A DNA stretch of 64,000 bases from Pinus tabuliformis (taxonomy: Eukaryota > Streptophyta > Pinopsida > Pinales > Pinaceae), in NCBI GenBank assembly GCA_031772625.1, contig CM062819.1:821105503-821169502 (forward strand), read 5' to 3'. Below, piece by piece: positions 45,801 to 58,881 of the stretch. Position 1 is the stretch's first letter, and every line of letters starts with the position of its first letter. Both the position numbers and the translations under genes were made by a program. Below the pieces are notes generated by a model. That model worked only from the letters and a program-made list of their open reading frames with translations, was not told the DNA's origin and did not search any database.

Positions 45801-46230
45801 TGCTAGGATAAGCATGGATAAGACACTTGAAGCAGGGTTGCTTGGTAGAGTCAGTGTGGTTTTGGATGTGTGGTACTACTGTTGTGCATATGTTGTATAT
45901 GTTTTAGATGTTGCGTTTGTGATGTTGTGTGCATGTGGTGTTGTGTGCCTGATTGATATGCGGTGTTGTATGCATATGGTGCTCTGTGTGTGGGATATGC
46001 GGTGTTATGTACAAATGATGCTATGTACGTGTTGGATATGCAGTGCTATGTACATGTGGTGTTGCGTGCATGTTGTACATGTGGTGCTATGTACATATGG
46101 TGTGGTGTGCATGATTGTACAAGTGGCGTTATGTGCATGTGGTGTTGTGTACATGTGGTGTTGCGTACATGTTGTGCATGTGGTACTGTGTACATGTGAT
46201 ATTGTGTACATGTTGTACATTAGTGTAGTG
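42805..46230 (+). other. non-coding interior of element X, left part
   Basis: No gag or pol. TG-rich low-complexity sequence with many ATGGTTGCATG-type words (42830-44300). Three units of about 70-80 bp lie at 45366-45590 (GCTAATGTTTA ... CTGACAGGATCATGA). A minisatellite of 18-20-bp TGTACATGTGGTGTTGTG units lies at about 45880-46230, into which element Y inserted. Confidence 0.7.
45880..46230 (+). repeat. TGTACATGTGGTGTTGTG minisatellite
   Basis: About 18 degenerate 18-20-bp units. The array resumes at 53795 on the other side of element Y, which confirms that Y split it. Confidence 0.8.
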
Positions 46231-48958
46231 TGTTGTAGCTAAATCTTGCACCATGCAGCATGAGGCAAGGAAATCTCCCTAGAGACAGCCTATGGGTTGA
46301 TTGTAGACCAGTGCCTAGGACATCTAAAATAGAGGAGTGCTTTTAAGGTTATATGTGAGGGGTTGCAACACTCCAATTGTCACGTAAATAAAAGAAAATA
46401 AAAGGAGGGGTTTGGTTCAATAAGATTTCAAAGAGGAAGATTGAGGCCAACTCATGGATCCAAATGTTGGGGTGTATTTGGGCAATCTGAAAGAGAAATG
46501 ACTTCTCCTTCTAGTGGCTGACACACGAAAATGAGACAGCTTAAACTAAAGTTATAATGATGGTGGAGAGGAGGAAAGGAAGAGAGAAATAGATGCATAA
46601 GGCTGTAACAAATAGAATGCTAGGCAGCAATGTTCCAGCATAAAGGGGAATTCAATGGATAGGGCTGTAAGTAAGACAAAATCCTAAACCATGGTTTTCC
46701 AATGAGATGATAGAAATAGAGGAGAAAAGAAGGTTTTGGATCAAACATAACATGGGTATCGTTCTCTGCTAAATAAACTAAGGTAAATCCATAGATTGAA
46801 GAGGAACCAACTGTGTTCATTACGCTATTTAAAATAAAGAAAAACACAGGTGAAATGAGATTACCAAGAGGAACTTGTTGCACATTAATCATGCTTGGAA
46901 TCAACAGGGAAACACCATTTATCCCAAAGGGCCCAATAACCAGTCAATACACTCAGCCATGATATCAATGAAGTCCCATGAAAACATATTGAACCAAAAT
47001 GGCAACACAGAGTTCATCCCCCACGGGTTTGAGAATCCAAAACCTCTCTATCATGTTTCATCCACCTATTTATAAGAAGAGGGGGAGAGATTTGAATTAC
47101 AATCAAAATATTTGAGTCTGAGCCCCAGCTATCATGCTAGACTAGTTGTCTGGGTTCTGTCAGGCTATCCTATCACCTACCTAAGATTATAACAGGGATC
47201 GAATCCCTTTCTTGGAAAAATACAGAAATAAATTCTCACATAAAGAAAGTCGAGAGAGGAAGGAGGACTTGTCCCCTTTCTGCTTCAGTGGAGGCCTTGG
47301 ATGGAGCCACGTCCCGGCTGTTGTCATGCTTCTTTCTGTTGTTGAGGTGGTTTGTTGCTACATCATCCAGCTTCTGTCAATTTTGCCTTAACTTCCTGAG
47401 TGAGTTGTTCCATGGAGAAGTGATGGAGTGTTTTTGGGCAGTGTTATGATGTGCAGAGGAGTGAGACTCCATGCTAAGGCATTAAGTCTCTGTAGAGGCC
47501 TCCCATACTATCATTTATGCACTACCCCCTGCTTCATTCAATACCAAAGCTGTCGACCCATATGTCCTTTGAAACCGCTACAGAACACTATCAGAGCACC
47601 ACGGTCGTGGGTCCTTAATGTTTAACAAAAGTGTACAGGCACGCACTTTTAATTTCCCCTTTAGCCCCCTATGATTTCAGCCCCTTTGTGCTTTTCTTAT
47701 CATACAACCAGGGGCTTATCCCTCGGGAGCTAAGGCCTTCAAGCTCCTGTCCGGGGGCTTCTTTCCTTTGTTGTTATGAAATCCCGCACTTCGACATGTT
47801 ATTGTGTTTGCATGTGGCACTTACTTTTATCCTTGCAATCTCCGATCTGCGAGGTCGGGCCTGCCAAAAGATATCACAATCGCAACCGTGGAGAGGAGGG
47901 GACTCTTTACCTTTTCCTTTGGAGCGGGCCAATAGTCCAGATGAGAGATCCTTATAAACCTTTTTGTAATACTTTATCGTATCTGGGGCTTCTTCCTTAT
48001 CACAATTGCAGCTGGGGAGGAGTCCCGCATATCGCAATTGTTAGTTCCATCGTTTTTAGCCTTTCCCCTTAACTGTTGTGATTGCCAATCCGTGGGGTGA
48101 TGTCATCACTACCACGTGTCACCCTGTGAGTGGTGACACATGGCACCTGGAAATGGCCCCATCTCACTGTTGAAAATGCTGAAACTGGGTGACACGTGTC
48201 CCCCATATGGCCACGTCACCCTCTGTACTGCCACGTCACTAATGACGTCAACTACCATGTCAACTTAGCGGACCAATTAGAGGCCACCACGTGGTCTCCT
48301 AGAGGAGAGAGAAAAGGGCCCGCTCGACCCTGTTTTGTCATGCCTTTCCTGTGTCAGCCTTCATCGACCCTCCCCTGGTGAAACAGTGAGAAATCGCAAA
48401 ACGCAATCGGCTGATGGAACCACCGATATTTCTTAAGTAAGAGCCCTTTGCCCCTGCCGATGCCTGATGTACAATATTGCTTGTGGCTTGACACATGTAC
48501 CCTACGGAGGAGAGAGAAAGGGCCCACCCAACCCTATTTTATAGGCATTTCCTGTGTTAGGCCTTTATCGGCCCTCCCCGACGATTGCAGTGATAAATCA
48601 CAATCGGCCTTCGCATCCGCCGATAAGCCTTAAGAGTGAGACCTTCACCCCGTCGATGGCTGATATGTGATTGCGATGAACTGTCCTGAGCCCTGATTGC
48701 GATTTTTCTTCAACATCTAGCCATTTTTTCTCGTTTGTTGGGCTTTCCAAAGGGATTTTTCAATAAGCTCTAATGTTTGCTCCAGAAGTCCATTCTCAGA
48801 CTTCTATATACTGTTGGAAATCTCTTTTCGAGCACAAGGAAATGGAGAGGGTCTAATCTGGTTGTGGCAACTTTTGTGGCTTAGAATTTGGACCCCAAAC
48901 ATCACTGCTATTTGGCTTTCGAAGCAACTAGTGAATGAAAAAGTAGTGAGTGACAACA
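46231..48958 (-). repeat. LTR of element Y (3' LTR)
   Basis: 2728 bp from TGTTGTAGC to GTGACAACA, matching 51038-53794 with several percent divergence. The inverted ends TGTTGTC/GACAACA define the borders. Element Y is read on the minus strand because its primer site and gag are there. Confidence 0.82.
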
Positions 48959-49696
48959 TTGGCTCCAACTGGGGACAGTGCCTTGCTCGCAAGGTGCTGA
49001 GAACGTGTAGACCAGTATCCTTCACCATTGGGCATGGAGTCAGTAATAAATGCATCTTTGTAATCAGAAAAATCCCCATAGGACTAACTCCTGATTCTAA
49101 ATTGCAAAAATAAAAATTCTAACAACTGAAAAGTGAATGCTTAGCTGGTGAGCTTATTTATGTACAATCCTACTTATGCACAATACTTAATTCAGCTAAG
49201 TATGTTCAACTCTCCAATAGAGCCAGGCCAACATAAGAGTATTGGACCACATGCCTTCATACTGCTGAAGAAGAAAGGTTAAAACAGGCATGCAACATGA
49301 AAAATCTGCAAATGAAAATCTTGAAGCATGCTCTGGACACAACCACTGCTGCTGACTTAAGAACCTACTCATGTACTCAGCCACAGGGTCATGGAATGAA
49401 CAAGGAAAATTTGCAGCTACCTCCTTTTCATGAGCAATCTGCTGGCCGATATCCTCTTGGTCAGGGCAGCTACAATCATCGTTCAACTGCTCAACTTCAG
49501 CCCTTTGAAGAAAAGCCTGTTGTTGGGAGATTTTTCTCCACTTGCTAGCGAACAGCTCCTTCTAAACCTCCATGACCATTTCCTCCTCCTCTAGGCAATA
49601 TGAATAATGCTTTGGAGGAGGGTCTTGGTCTTGTTCTCCAAGCGAAAGATGAGCATTTCAAACTGGAGGCTCTTTGTTGACTTCCTGAAGGGCTTC

Positions 49697-50335
49697 CTAT
49701 TCTCGCGTAGCTTCCCCTGATTGGAAGCATGGTGGCTTTGCAACACTTGACTCTCCAGTAGAGTCATATTTATCACGGGAAGGAGAAACATCCAGTTCGA
49801 CCGAATCAAACCCCTGAGGGTTTGTTGGCAACTCAATGATATCTCCTTCTTCACTTTCTATCTCACTAGGTGATGCTTCCTGATGCAAGTAGATATTTTC
49901 TTGGAGTGGAGCTCCGCAAATATCTTCAGCAAGGTCTTCAACCTCGAGAATGTCTTCATCATTAAGAGGTGTGAAACAGTCTTCAAATAAAGCATTCGAG
50001 GGGTAAAATATTTTGTAATATTGATGGAATGTTGTATGAAAATATTTCAAGGAAGATATGATGCCACGAGGTAGTGTTTTGTACCATAATCTAGCACCTT
50101 CTTCTAAAGAATACATGAACAACTTCATTTTTACATCTTCAAAGAAAATACCTTGTTTCTCCATGCACTCGTGAAACTCTTTTAGGTGCTGGTCGGGTCT
50201 TCTCTCTATGTTCCCAATAAATCTAGGCAAATAACTATCCCACTCATGAAATGAAGGGACATGATGGGGAGAACCAACAAAAGAAGAGAGATCCAGTGGG
50301 GCGAATTTGTTGGCCAGAAATGCGGGAATGGCCAT
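49697..50335 (-). CDS. gag: Gag-like protein of element Y (212 aa)
   Basis: The minus-strand frame has the features of a plant retrotransposon gag domain: RFIGNIERRPDQHLKEFHEC, then KLFMYSLEEGARLWYKTLP and a following F...FHQYY helix. The C-terminal part is acidic and lacks a zinc knuckle, so the protein is either truncated or naturally short. No protease, reverse transcriptase or integrase follows. The frame starts about 680 bases downstream of the primer site in the minus direction. An element with LTRs and gag only fits the TR-GAG class, which depends on other elements for polymerase functions. It may instead be the remains of a full element that lost pol by deletion. Confidence 0.75.
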   Translation of the reverse strand: MAIPAFLANKFAPLDLSSFVGSPHHVPSFHEWDSYLPRFIGNIERRPDQHLKEFHECMEKQGIFFEDVKMKLFMYSLEEGARLWYKTLPRGIISSLKYFHTTFHQYYKIFYPSNALFEDCFTPLNDEDILEVEDLAEDICGAPLQENIYLHQEASPSEIESEEGDIIELPTNPQGFDSVELDVSPSRDKYDSTGESSVAKPPCFQSGEATRE

Positions 50336-51011
50336 CTCAAAAACCTCCCTATATGGTTGATTTCAGCTTCAAAGGTAGGGAGAGTTTTAAGCTATTGTAG
50401 CATCGGAGTGAGTACGAGGCTGCTTGAAAGCTAGGATGATCAAATAGAGATATGAACAGTCGGGTTTCCAAGATGTTTATGTTATGCTCTTAACCTACAA
50501 GACGATACCAGAATACCCAATATGCGAAGAAATATACCTAGAACATAGAATAGTGAGAAACAACAACAAGTATTTTATTATTCAGAAAGCAATGTTCACT
50601 TGCCTCTTCGAGGGGGCAACCTCCAATAGAGCAGAGCTCGATTAAAAAATAAGACACGATGCTCGTCGCAGGGAGTCTCTATCCTTTATATATGACTCAT
50701 ACATGCAATACCATGGTTCTTATTAATACCGTCTATCTAATACCATGGCGCATAACTAACTGTGGTCCCGTCATTAAATGCGGGTTAACCACTTACAATT
50801 ATTAATATGGGCTTTATTGACTCTTTACTTAACTATAACTACGACTCGATCCTACTACATAAATAAGGGAGTTAGGGTGGGACCCTAACCTTTTACCATA
50901 GAATTGACAGTGGAGTCCCGAAGGTGAGAGATCTTCAACCCACACTTCCTATGCTCACCTAACGGAGGAAATGAAATGTTTTGTCATACCTAGGGAAAAG
51001 TATTTTAATCC

Positions 51012-51033
51012 GTTCCCCGACAACGACACTAGA
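51012..51033 (-). other. primer binding site of element Y, decayed tRNA-Asp type
   Basis: The minus strand reads TAGTGTCGTTGTCGGGGAAC just inside the LTR. This equals the Athila/Tat-type TGGCGCCGTTGCCGGGGAAC with four C-to-T or G-to-A changes. It fixes the minus orientation. Confidence 0.75.
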
Positions 51034-51037
51034 AAGA

Positions 51038-53794
51038 TGTTGTCGCTAAATCTTGCACCATGCAACACAATTGAAATATGAGGCAAGGAAAGCTCCCTAG
51101 AGACAACCTATGGATTGATTGTAGACCAATGCCTAGGACATCTTAAATAGAGGAGTGCTTGTAAGGTTATATGTGAGGGGTTACAACACTCCAATTGTCA
51201 CGTAAATAAAAGAAAATAAAAGGAGGGGATTGGTTCAATAAGCTTTCAAAGAGGAAGATTCAGGCCAACTCATGGATCCAAATGCTGGGGTGTATTTGGG
51301 CAATCTCAAAGAGAAATGAATTCTCCTTCTGGTGGTCGACACATGAAAATGAGACAGCTTAAACTGAAGTTGTATTGATGGTGGAGAGGAGGAAAGGAGG
51401 GAGAGAAATAGATGCATAGGGCTGTAACAAACAGAATCCTAGGCAGCAATGTTCTAGTAGAAAGGGGAATTCAATGGATAGGGATGTAAGCAAGACAGAA
51501 TCCTAAACCATGGTTTTCCAATGAGATGATAGAAATAGAGGAGAAAAGAAGGTTTTAGATCAAACATAACATGGGTATCGTTCTCTGCCAAAGCAACTAA
51601 GATAAATCCATAGATTGAAGAGGAACCAACTGCGTTCATTACACTATTTCAAAGAAAGAAAAACACAGGTGAAATGAGATTACCAAGAGGAACTTGTTGC
51701 ACATTAATCATGCTTGGAATCAACAGGGAAACACCATTTATCCCAAAGGGCCCAATAACCAGTCCATACACTTAGCCATGATATCAGTGAAGTCCCAGGA
51801 AAACATATTGAACCAAAATGGCAACATAAAGTTGATCCCCCACGGGTTTGAGAATCTAGAACCTCTCTATCATGTTTCATCCCCCTATTTATAAGAAGAG
51901 GGGGAGAGATTTGAATTACAATCAAAATATCTGAACCTGAGCCCCAACTATCATGCTAGACTAGTTGTATGGGCTCTATTAGGCTCTCCTATCACCTACC
52001 TAAGATTACAACAGGGATCAAATCCCTTTCTTGGAAAAATACATAAATAAATGCTCAGAGAAACAAAGTCGAGAGAGGAAGGAGGAGGTGTCCCCTTTCT
52101 GCTTCAGTGGAGGCCTTGGATGGATCCATGTCCCTACTGTTTTCATGCTTCTCTCTGTTGTTGAGAAGGTTTGCTACTGCATCAGTCGGCTTCTGTCAAT
52201 TCTGCCTTAACTACCTGAGTGAGTTGTTCCATGGAGAAGTGATGGAGTGTTTCTGGGCAGTGCTGCACTGTGCAGAGGAGTGAGACTCCATGCCGAGGCA
52301 TTAAGTCTTTGTAGAGGCCTCCCATACTGTCATTTATGCACTACCCCCCTGCTTCATTCAATACTGGAGCTGCCGACCCATATGTCCTTTGAAACCACTG
52401 CAGAACACTATCAGAGCACCACGGTCGCGGGTCCTTAATGTTTAAAACAAATGAACAGGCAGGAACTTTTAATTTCCCCTCTATCCCCCTATGCTTTCAG
52501 CCCCTTTGTGCTTTTCTTATCATACGACCAGGGGTTATGACCAGGGGCTTATCCCTCGGGGGATAAGGCCTTTAGGCTCATGTACAGGGGGTTCTTTCCT
52601 TTGTTGTTATGAAATCCTGCACTTCGGCATGTTATTGTGTTTTGCCTGCGGTAATTCCCCTTATCCTTGCAATCATCGATCTGCGGGGTCGAGCCTGCCA
52701 AAAGATATCGGAATCGCAACCACAGAGAGGGGTGGGGGACTCTTTACCTTTTTTTTGGAGCGAGCCAACAGTGCGGACGCAAGATCCTTATAGACCTTGC
52801 TGTAATATTTTATCGAATCCGAGGCTTCTTCCTTATCACAATCACAGCTATGGAGGAGTCCCACATATCACAATTGTTGGTTCCATCGTTTTTGGCCTTT
52901 CCCCTTAACTGTTGCGATTGCTAATCCATGGGGTGACGTCATCACTGCCACGTGTCACCCTGTGAGTCGTGACACGTGGCACCCAGAAATGGCCCCATCT
53001 CACCCCTGAAAATGTTGAAACTGGGTGACATGTGTCCCCGTATGGCCATGTCACCCTCCATAATGCCATGTCATTGATGACATCAACTGCCATGTCAGCT
53101 CAGCAGACCAATTAGAGGTTGCCACATGGTCTCTTGGAGGAGAGAGAAAAGGGCGTGCCCAGCCCTGTTTTGTCATGCCTTTCTTGTGTCAGCCTTCATC
53201 GGCCCTCCCCTTGCGAAACAGTGAGAAATCGCAAATTGCTATTGGTTGATGGAACCTCCGATATCTCTTAAGTGGGATCCCTTTGCCTTTGCCAATGGCC
53301 GATGTGCAATATTGCTTTTGGCTTGACATGTGTACCTCACAAAGGAGAGAGAAAAGGGCCCACCCGACCCTGTTTTGTAGGTATTTCCTGTGTTAGGCCT
53401 TTATTAGCCCTCCCCAACGATTGTAGCAATAAATCGTAATTGGCCTTCACATTCACCGATAAGCCTTAAGAGTGAGACCTTGACCCTGTCGATGGCCGAT
53501 ATGTGATTATGATGAACTGTCCCAAGCCCCGATTGAAATTTTACTTCAACACTTAGAGATTTTTTCTTGTTTGGTGGGCTTTCTAAAGGGATTATTCAAT
53601 AGCCTCTAACTTTTGCTATGGAAGTCCATTTTTAAACTTCTATATACCGTTAGAAAGCTTTTTTCGAGCACTAGGTAATGGAGAAGGTCTAATCTAGCTC
53701 TAGTAGCTTTTGTGGCTTAGAATTTGGCCCCCAAACATCACTTCTATTTGGCTTTCGAAGCAACTAGTGACTAAAAAAGCAGTGAGTGACAACA
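51038..53794 (-). repeat. LTR of element Y (5' LTR)
   Basis: 2757 bp, TGTTGTCGC to GTGACAACA, partner of 46231-48958. The flank CAATG (53795) against TAGTG before 46231 differs at two positions, both transitions, and may be a decayed target duplication. Confidence 0.82.
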
Positions 53795-55599
53795 CAATGT
53801 ACATATGGCGTTGTGTACACATTGTGCAGGTGGTGCTTGGTACAAGTGGCACTGGCATACATGTGGGATTGAGTGCATGTCGTACATGTTGTGCTACGAA
53901 CATGCGGTACTATGTATGTGCATTATGTAGTCACGGTATTGTGACATGTGTATTCATTGTGTTGTACTCTGTGTGGGTACATGTATTGTGTGGTGTTGTA
54001 CTTCGGGTGTAGACGAATGAGTTGTGTTGTATATCGGGTGTATGTGTATGCATTTTTTGGTGTCTCACATTGTGTGCAGATGTATTTCTTGTGATTTACA
54101 TTGTGTACATATACGTGTTGTTCCGTGTCATACACCATATGTAGGAGTATGTATTGTGTTGTGTTATGAACTGGGTGTAGGTGTATGTATTGTGTTGTGC
54201 ACTGGGTGTAGGTGTATGTATTGTGTTGTGCATTGGGTGTAGGTGTATGTATTGTATGTCAGGTGTGGATGCATGTATTGCATGGTGTTGTTTTTCATGT
54301 GTGGATTGTACGAGTGTGATGTACACTACGTGTGTGTATGCACGGTTGAGGAAAAGGCACTGAGTGTTGTCGGGTGCGGCAATCGATCCGGTGTGTGTAC
54401 AGAAAGAACAAAGGAAAAAGTAAGGATCAATTAAAGGATAAGTATCAGTATATTATTTCAGTTTTACTGTGCATGTGATCTATGATTATGGTTTATGATG
54501 GTTACATGTGATTTATGATGTTGATCTATGATGGTTGTGTTTGAGCTAACTAGATGTGATATGTTTATGCATGATGTTTTGATCAAACAATTAGTTTGAC
54601 TTATTGTGACAGGAAGCGAACAAAATTGCAAGTGTACCTTATTGAAAAGCTACCAATGAGGTATGATGTGAATATATATCGATTTATTTTAAATCTAATG
54701 GAAGTTATGTGCTTGGAATAGGAATGCATGAGCATCCTTGGTTGAGTGGCCGGAATCAAATGCAAGAATTAGCAGCGACAACAAAATAAATTGGGACATG
54801 CAACAGTATGCTGGTAAAGCACTTCAGGAGCAGGGCCATTGTGGGACATTGGTATCGAATAGTGACCATTGATTACCATGAGCATGTTATGACTGATATG
54901 ATGGTTTTGAGGTAGGTATATGCCTTGGTTTTTATATATTTTGATGCGAGGAATCCTTGCCAAGGGATGGAATGCCCGAGATGGTGGTGCCAACGAAACT
55001 TGGAAGGTGAGTGACTACACGGAAGGGGTGACCAGATTTCCTGAGGGAATGTGTAGCAGAGAAGGGAAGGTCAGGGATATGTTTGTTTTGGTCATGAGCA
55101 TTACCAGATGGAATCAAATGCACATTAGGAGTGTGCCCCAAAACAATGAGTTGGTAACTGTTCACTGAGAGGACAAGTGGCACGGGATTATAACATTGGA
55201 TACTGGATGCAGATTTGACTTTGCAGTGGATTCTGGACTTCCTGGAAGGGATGTGAATCCTAGTTTTACTTGAGGGTGGAGGTGTGATCCTCTAGATTCC
55301 CTTGTTGATTGATACGAACATCGTATCCTTTTATTTGTTGGTTTAGAAAATGTGCATATGTGTATATGTGATTGTTGTAAATATCGTAATGAGTTGTGTT
55401 ATAAAGCTACAGTATGAAGTATGGTTGTTATCTGGTCATGTTGTCATTATGTTTTACTTTTGAGCAGGTCATTCATTGTAAATATTGCAACGAGTTGTGT
55501 TATAAATATCCATGGGCAATATGTTTTGTTTTCAACAGTCTTGTTGGTTATAGGTGTCATTTAACACCGGGGACAGTGTTCCCCCAAGGGGGAGAGTTC
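53795..55599 (+). other. non-coding interior of element X, right part
   Basis: The minisatellite resumes (53795-54330), including about three 30-bp GGTGTAGGTGTATGTATTGT units near 54175-54260. Unique-looking non-coding sequence follows to a purine tract CAAGGGGGAGAGTTC at 55585-55599. No gene. Confidence 0.7.
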
Positions 55600-56023
55600 C
55601 GTAACATCGCTGGTGAAAATTCCATGTAAAAATATATAAATTCCACGGATGATGGGACACGTATTCCAAGCTGAATGTTGGGTATGACATCATGGTTTGG
55701 GTGTTCATTTTGTTGTTTATGGTTAAGGAAATGGCTAAGTTTTTGGAAAGGCAAAATGGCATTTTTGGCACAACTGTTTATGAAAATAATGGAAATTAGG
55801 AGAAAAAGGAGGTAAAAAGTCACAGGTTGCATGTGAGAAGGAAATTGAAGGAAAATAATGGAAAATGAATAAAATAGAAGCCTCATTGATAAAAAGGCTT
55901 ATGGGGATCAGTTGGCAAGCTTGGTCAGTGTAACCTTTTGCCAGTTGAGTTTTGGAACTCTCTCATTATTCTTCTCTCTCTCTCATTCTCTTGAACACTT
56001 AGAGTTTCTTGTAGCAATTTTGG
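55600..56023 (+). repeat. X 3' LTR start, truncated by duplication
   Basis: CGTAACATC after a purine tract, matching 58882 onward. At 56023 (GCAATTTTGG) the sequence jumps to the middle of a Y LTR, the joint of a tandem duplication. Confidence 0.8.
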
Positions 56024-56025
56024 GA

Positions 56026-57080
56026 ACTCTTTACCTTTTTCTTTGGAGCGGGTTGACAGTCCGACGCGAGATCGTTATAGACCTTGTCGTAATACTTTAT
56101 CGCATCCGGGGCTTCTTCCTTATCACAATCACAGACGGGGAGGAGTCCCGCATATTGCAATCATTGGTTCCATCGTTTTTAGCCTTTCCCCTTAACTGTT
56201 GTGATCGCTGATCCGTGGGGTGACATCATCACTGCCACGTGTCACCCTGTGAGTCGTGACACGTGGCACCCGGAAATGGCCCCATCTAACCCTTGAAAAT
56301 GCTGAAACTGGGTGACATGTGTCCCCCATACGACCACGTCACCCTCCATACTGCCACATCATTGATGATGTTAGCTTCCCTGTTAGCTCAACGGACCAAT
56401 TAGAGGCTGCCATGTGGTATCATGGAGGAGAGATAAAAGGGCTTGCCCGACCCTGTTTTGTTATGCCTTTCCTGTGTCAGCTTTCATCGGCCCTCCCCTT
56501 GCAAAACATTGAGAAATCACAAATCACAATTGGTTGATGGAATGGTCGATATCTCTTAAGTGGGATCCCTTTGCCTTCGCCGATTGTCGATGTGTGATAT
56601 TACTTTTGGCTTGACACATGTACCTCTCGGAGGAGAGAGAAAAGGGCCCACCCAACCCTGTTTTTTAGGCATTTCATGTGTTAGGCCTTTATGAGGCCTC
56701 CTCAATGATTGCATCAATAAATCACAATTAGCCTTCGCATCCACGGATAAGCCTTAAGAGTGAGACCTTGACCCTGTCGATGGCCAATATGCAATTGCGA
56801 TGAACTGTCCTGAGCCCCAATTGTGATTTTTCTTCAAGACAACGATTTTTTCTCGTTTGGTGGGCTTTCCAAATGGATTATTCAATAGCCTCTAACTTTT
56901 GCTATGGAAGTCCATTTTCAGACTTCTATATACCGTTGGAAATCTCTTTCCGAGCACTAGGCAATGGAGAAGGTATGATCTAGCTCTGGTAGCTTTTGTG
57001 GCTTAGAATTTGGCCCCCAAACATCACTTCTATTTGGCTTTCGAAGCAACTAGTGGCTGAAAAAGTAGTGAGTAACAACG
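56026..57080 (-). repeat. third, partial Y LTR
   Basis: Right-hand 1.05 kb of the Y LTR, ending in AACAACG where the full copies have ACAACA. It is part of duplication copy 2 and not an independent insertion. Confidence 0.85.
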
Positions 57081-58881
57081 CAATGTACATATGGCATTGT
57101 GTACACGTTGTGCAGGTGGTTCCGTGTACATGTGATGTTGTGCACACGTTGTGAAGGTGGTGCTTGGTACATGTGGCACTGACGTACATGTGGGATTGAG
57201 TGCATGTCTTACATGTTGTGCTGCGGACATGCGGTACTATGTATGTGCATTGTGTAGTCACAATATTGTGACATGAGTATTCATTACGTTGTACTCTATG
57301 TGGGTACATGTATTGTGTGGTGTTGTACTTCGGGTATAGACGTATGAGTTGTGTTGTATATTGGGTGTATGTGTATACATTTTTTGGTGTCTCACGTTTT
57401 GTGTGGATGTATTTCTTGTGATGTACATTGTGTACGTATACGTGTTGTGCTGTGTCATATACCATATGTAGGAGTATGTATTGTGTTATGAACTGGGTGT
57501 AGGCGTATGTATTGTGTTGTGCACTGGTGTAGGTGTATGGGTTGTATGTCAGGTGTGGATGCATGTATTGCATGGTGTTGTTTGTCGTGTGTGGATTGTA
57601 CGAGTGTGATGTACACTACGTGTGTGTGTGCACAGTTGAGGAAAAGGCACTGAGTGTTGTCAGGTGTAGCAATCGATCCGGTGTGTGTACAGAAAGAACA
57701 ATGGAAAAAGTAAGGATGAATTAAAGGATAAGTATCAGTATATTATTTCAGTTTTACTATGCATGTGATCTATGATTATGGTTTATGATGGTTACATGTG
57801 ATTTATGATGTTGACCTATGATGGTTGTGTTTGAGCTAACTAGATGTGATATGTTTATGCATGATGTTTTGATCAAACAATTAGTTTGACTTGTTGTGAC
57901 AGGAAGAAAACAAAATTGCAAGTGTGCCTTATTGACAAGCTACCAATGAGGTATGATGTGAATTTATATCTATTTATTTTAAATCTAATGGAAGTTATGT
58001 GCTTGGAACAGGAATGCATGAGCATGCCCTGTTGAGTGGCCGAAATCAAATGCAAGAATTAGCAGCGACAACAAAAGAAATTGGAACATGCAATAGTATG
58101 CTGGTAAAGCACTTCAGGAGCAGGGCCATTGTGGGACATTGGTACCCAATAGTGACCATTGATTACCATGAGCATGCTATGACCAATATGATGGTTTTGA
58201 GGCAGGTATATGCCTTGGTTTTTGTATATTCCAATGCGAGGAAGCCTTGCCAAGGGATGGAATGCCCGAGATGGGGGTGCGAGTGGAACTTGGAAGGTGA
58301 GTGACTGCACGTAAGGGATGAACAGAGTGCCTGAGGGACTGTATAGCAGAGAAGGGAAGGTCGGGGATATATTTGTTTTGGCCATGAGCATTACCAGATG
58401 GAATCAGATGCACATTAGGAGTGTGCCTTGAAATAATGAGTCAATAACTGTTCACTGAGAGGACAAATGGCACGGGATTATAGCATTGGACACTGGATGC
58501 AGATTTGACTTTGCAGTGGATTTTGGACTTCCTAGAAAGGAGGTGAATCCTGGTTTTACTTGAGTGTGGAGGTGTGATCCTCTGGATTCCATTGTTGATT
58601 GATACAGGCATCGTATCCTTTTATTTGTTGGTTTAGAAAATGTGCATATGTGATTGTTGTAAATACCGTAATGAGTTGTGTTATAAAGCTCCAGTATGCG
58701 GTATGGTTGTTATTTGGTCATGTTGTCATTATGTTTTACTTTTGAGCAGGTCATTCATTGTAAATACTGCAATGAGTTGTGTTATAAATATCCATGGGCA
58801 GTATGCTTTGTTTTTAGCAGTCTTGTTGGTTATAGGTGTCATTTGACACCGAGGACAGTGTTACCCGAAGGGGGAGGGTTC
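57081..58881 (+). other. duplicated X interior, copy 2
   Basis: Parallel to 53795-55599, with the TG-rich minisatellite first and a purine tract GAAGGGGGAGGGTTC at 58867-58881. No gene; the frames seen here on either strand are repeat products. Confidence 0.8.

Larger units (their letters stand above)
48959..51037 (-). other. interior of element Y
   Basis: About 2.08 kb between the LTRs with a gag frame only. The remaining sequence (48959-49690 and 50340-51010) has no domain I recognise. No pol is present. Confidence 0.7.
46231..53794 (-). mobile_element. element Y: LTR retrotransposon with gag only
   Basis: Two LTRs of about 2.7 kb, a decayed tRNA-Asp-type primer site and a short gag on the minus strand. 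It is inserted in the minisatellite of element X. Confidence 0.8.

Noticed and set aside
45963..46220. Cys/Val- and His/Thr-rich frames over the TG-rich minisatellite
   Set aside because: These are repeat products; frames are open on both strands for the same reason.
49196..49548. Frames on both strands at the left of element Y interior
   Set aside because: Opposite-strand overlap, no domain signature; only the gag frame at 49697-50335 has family support.
53923..54363. Tyr/Thr-rich and Cys-rich frames
   Set aside because: Again translations of the 30-bp TG-rich units; the duplicated copy at 57200-57600 shows the same pattern with shifts.
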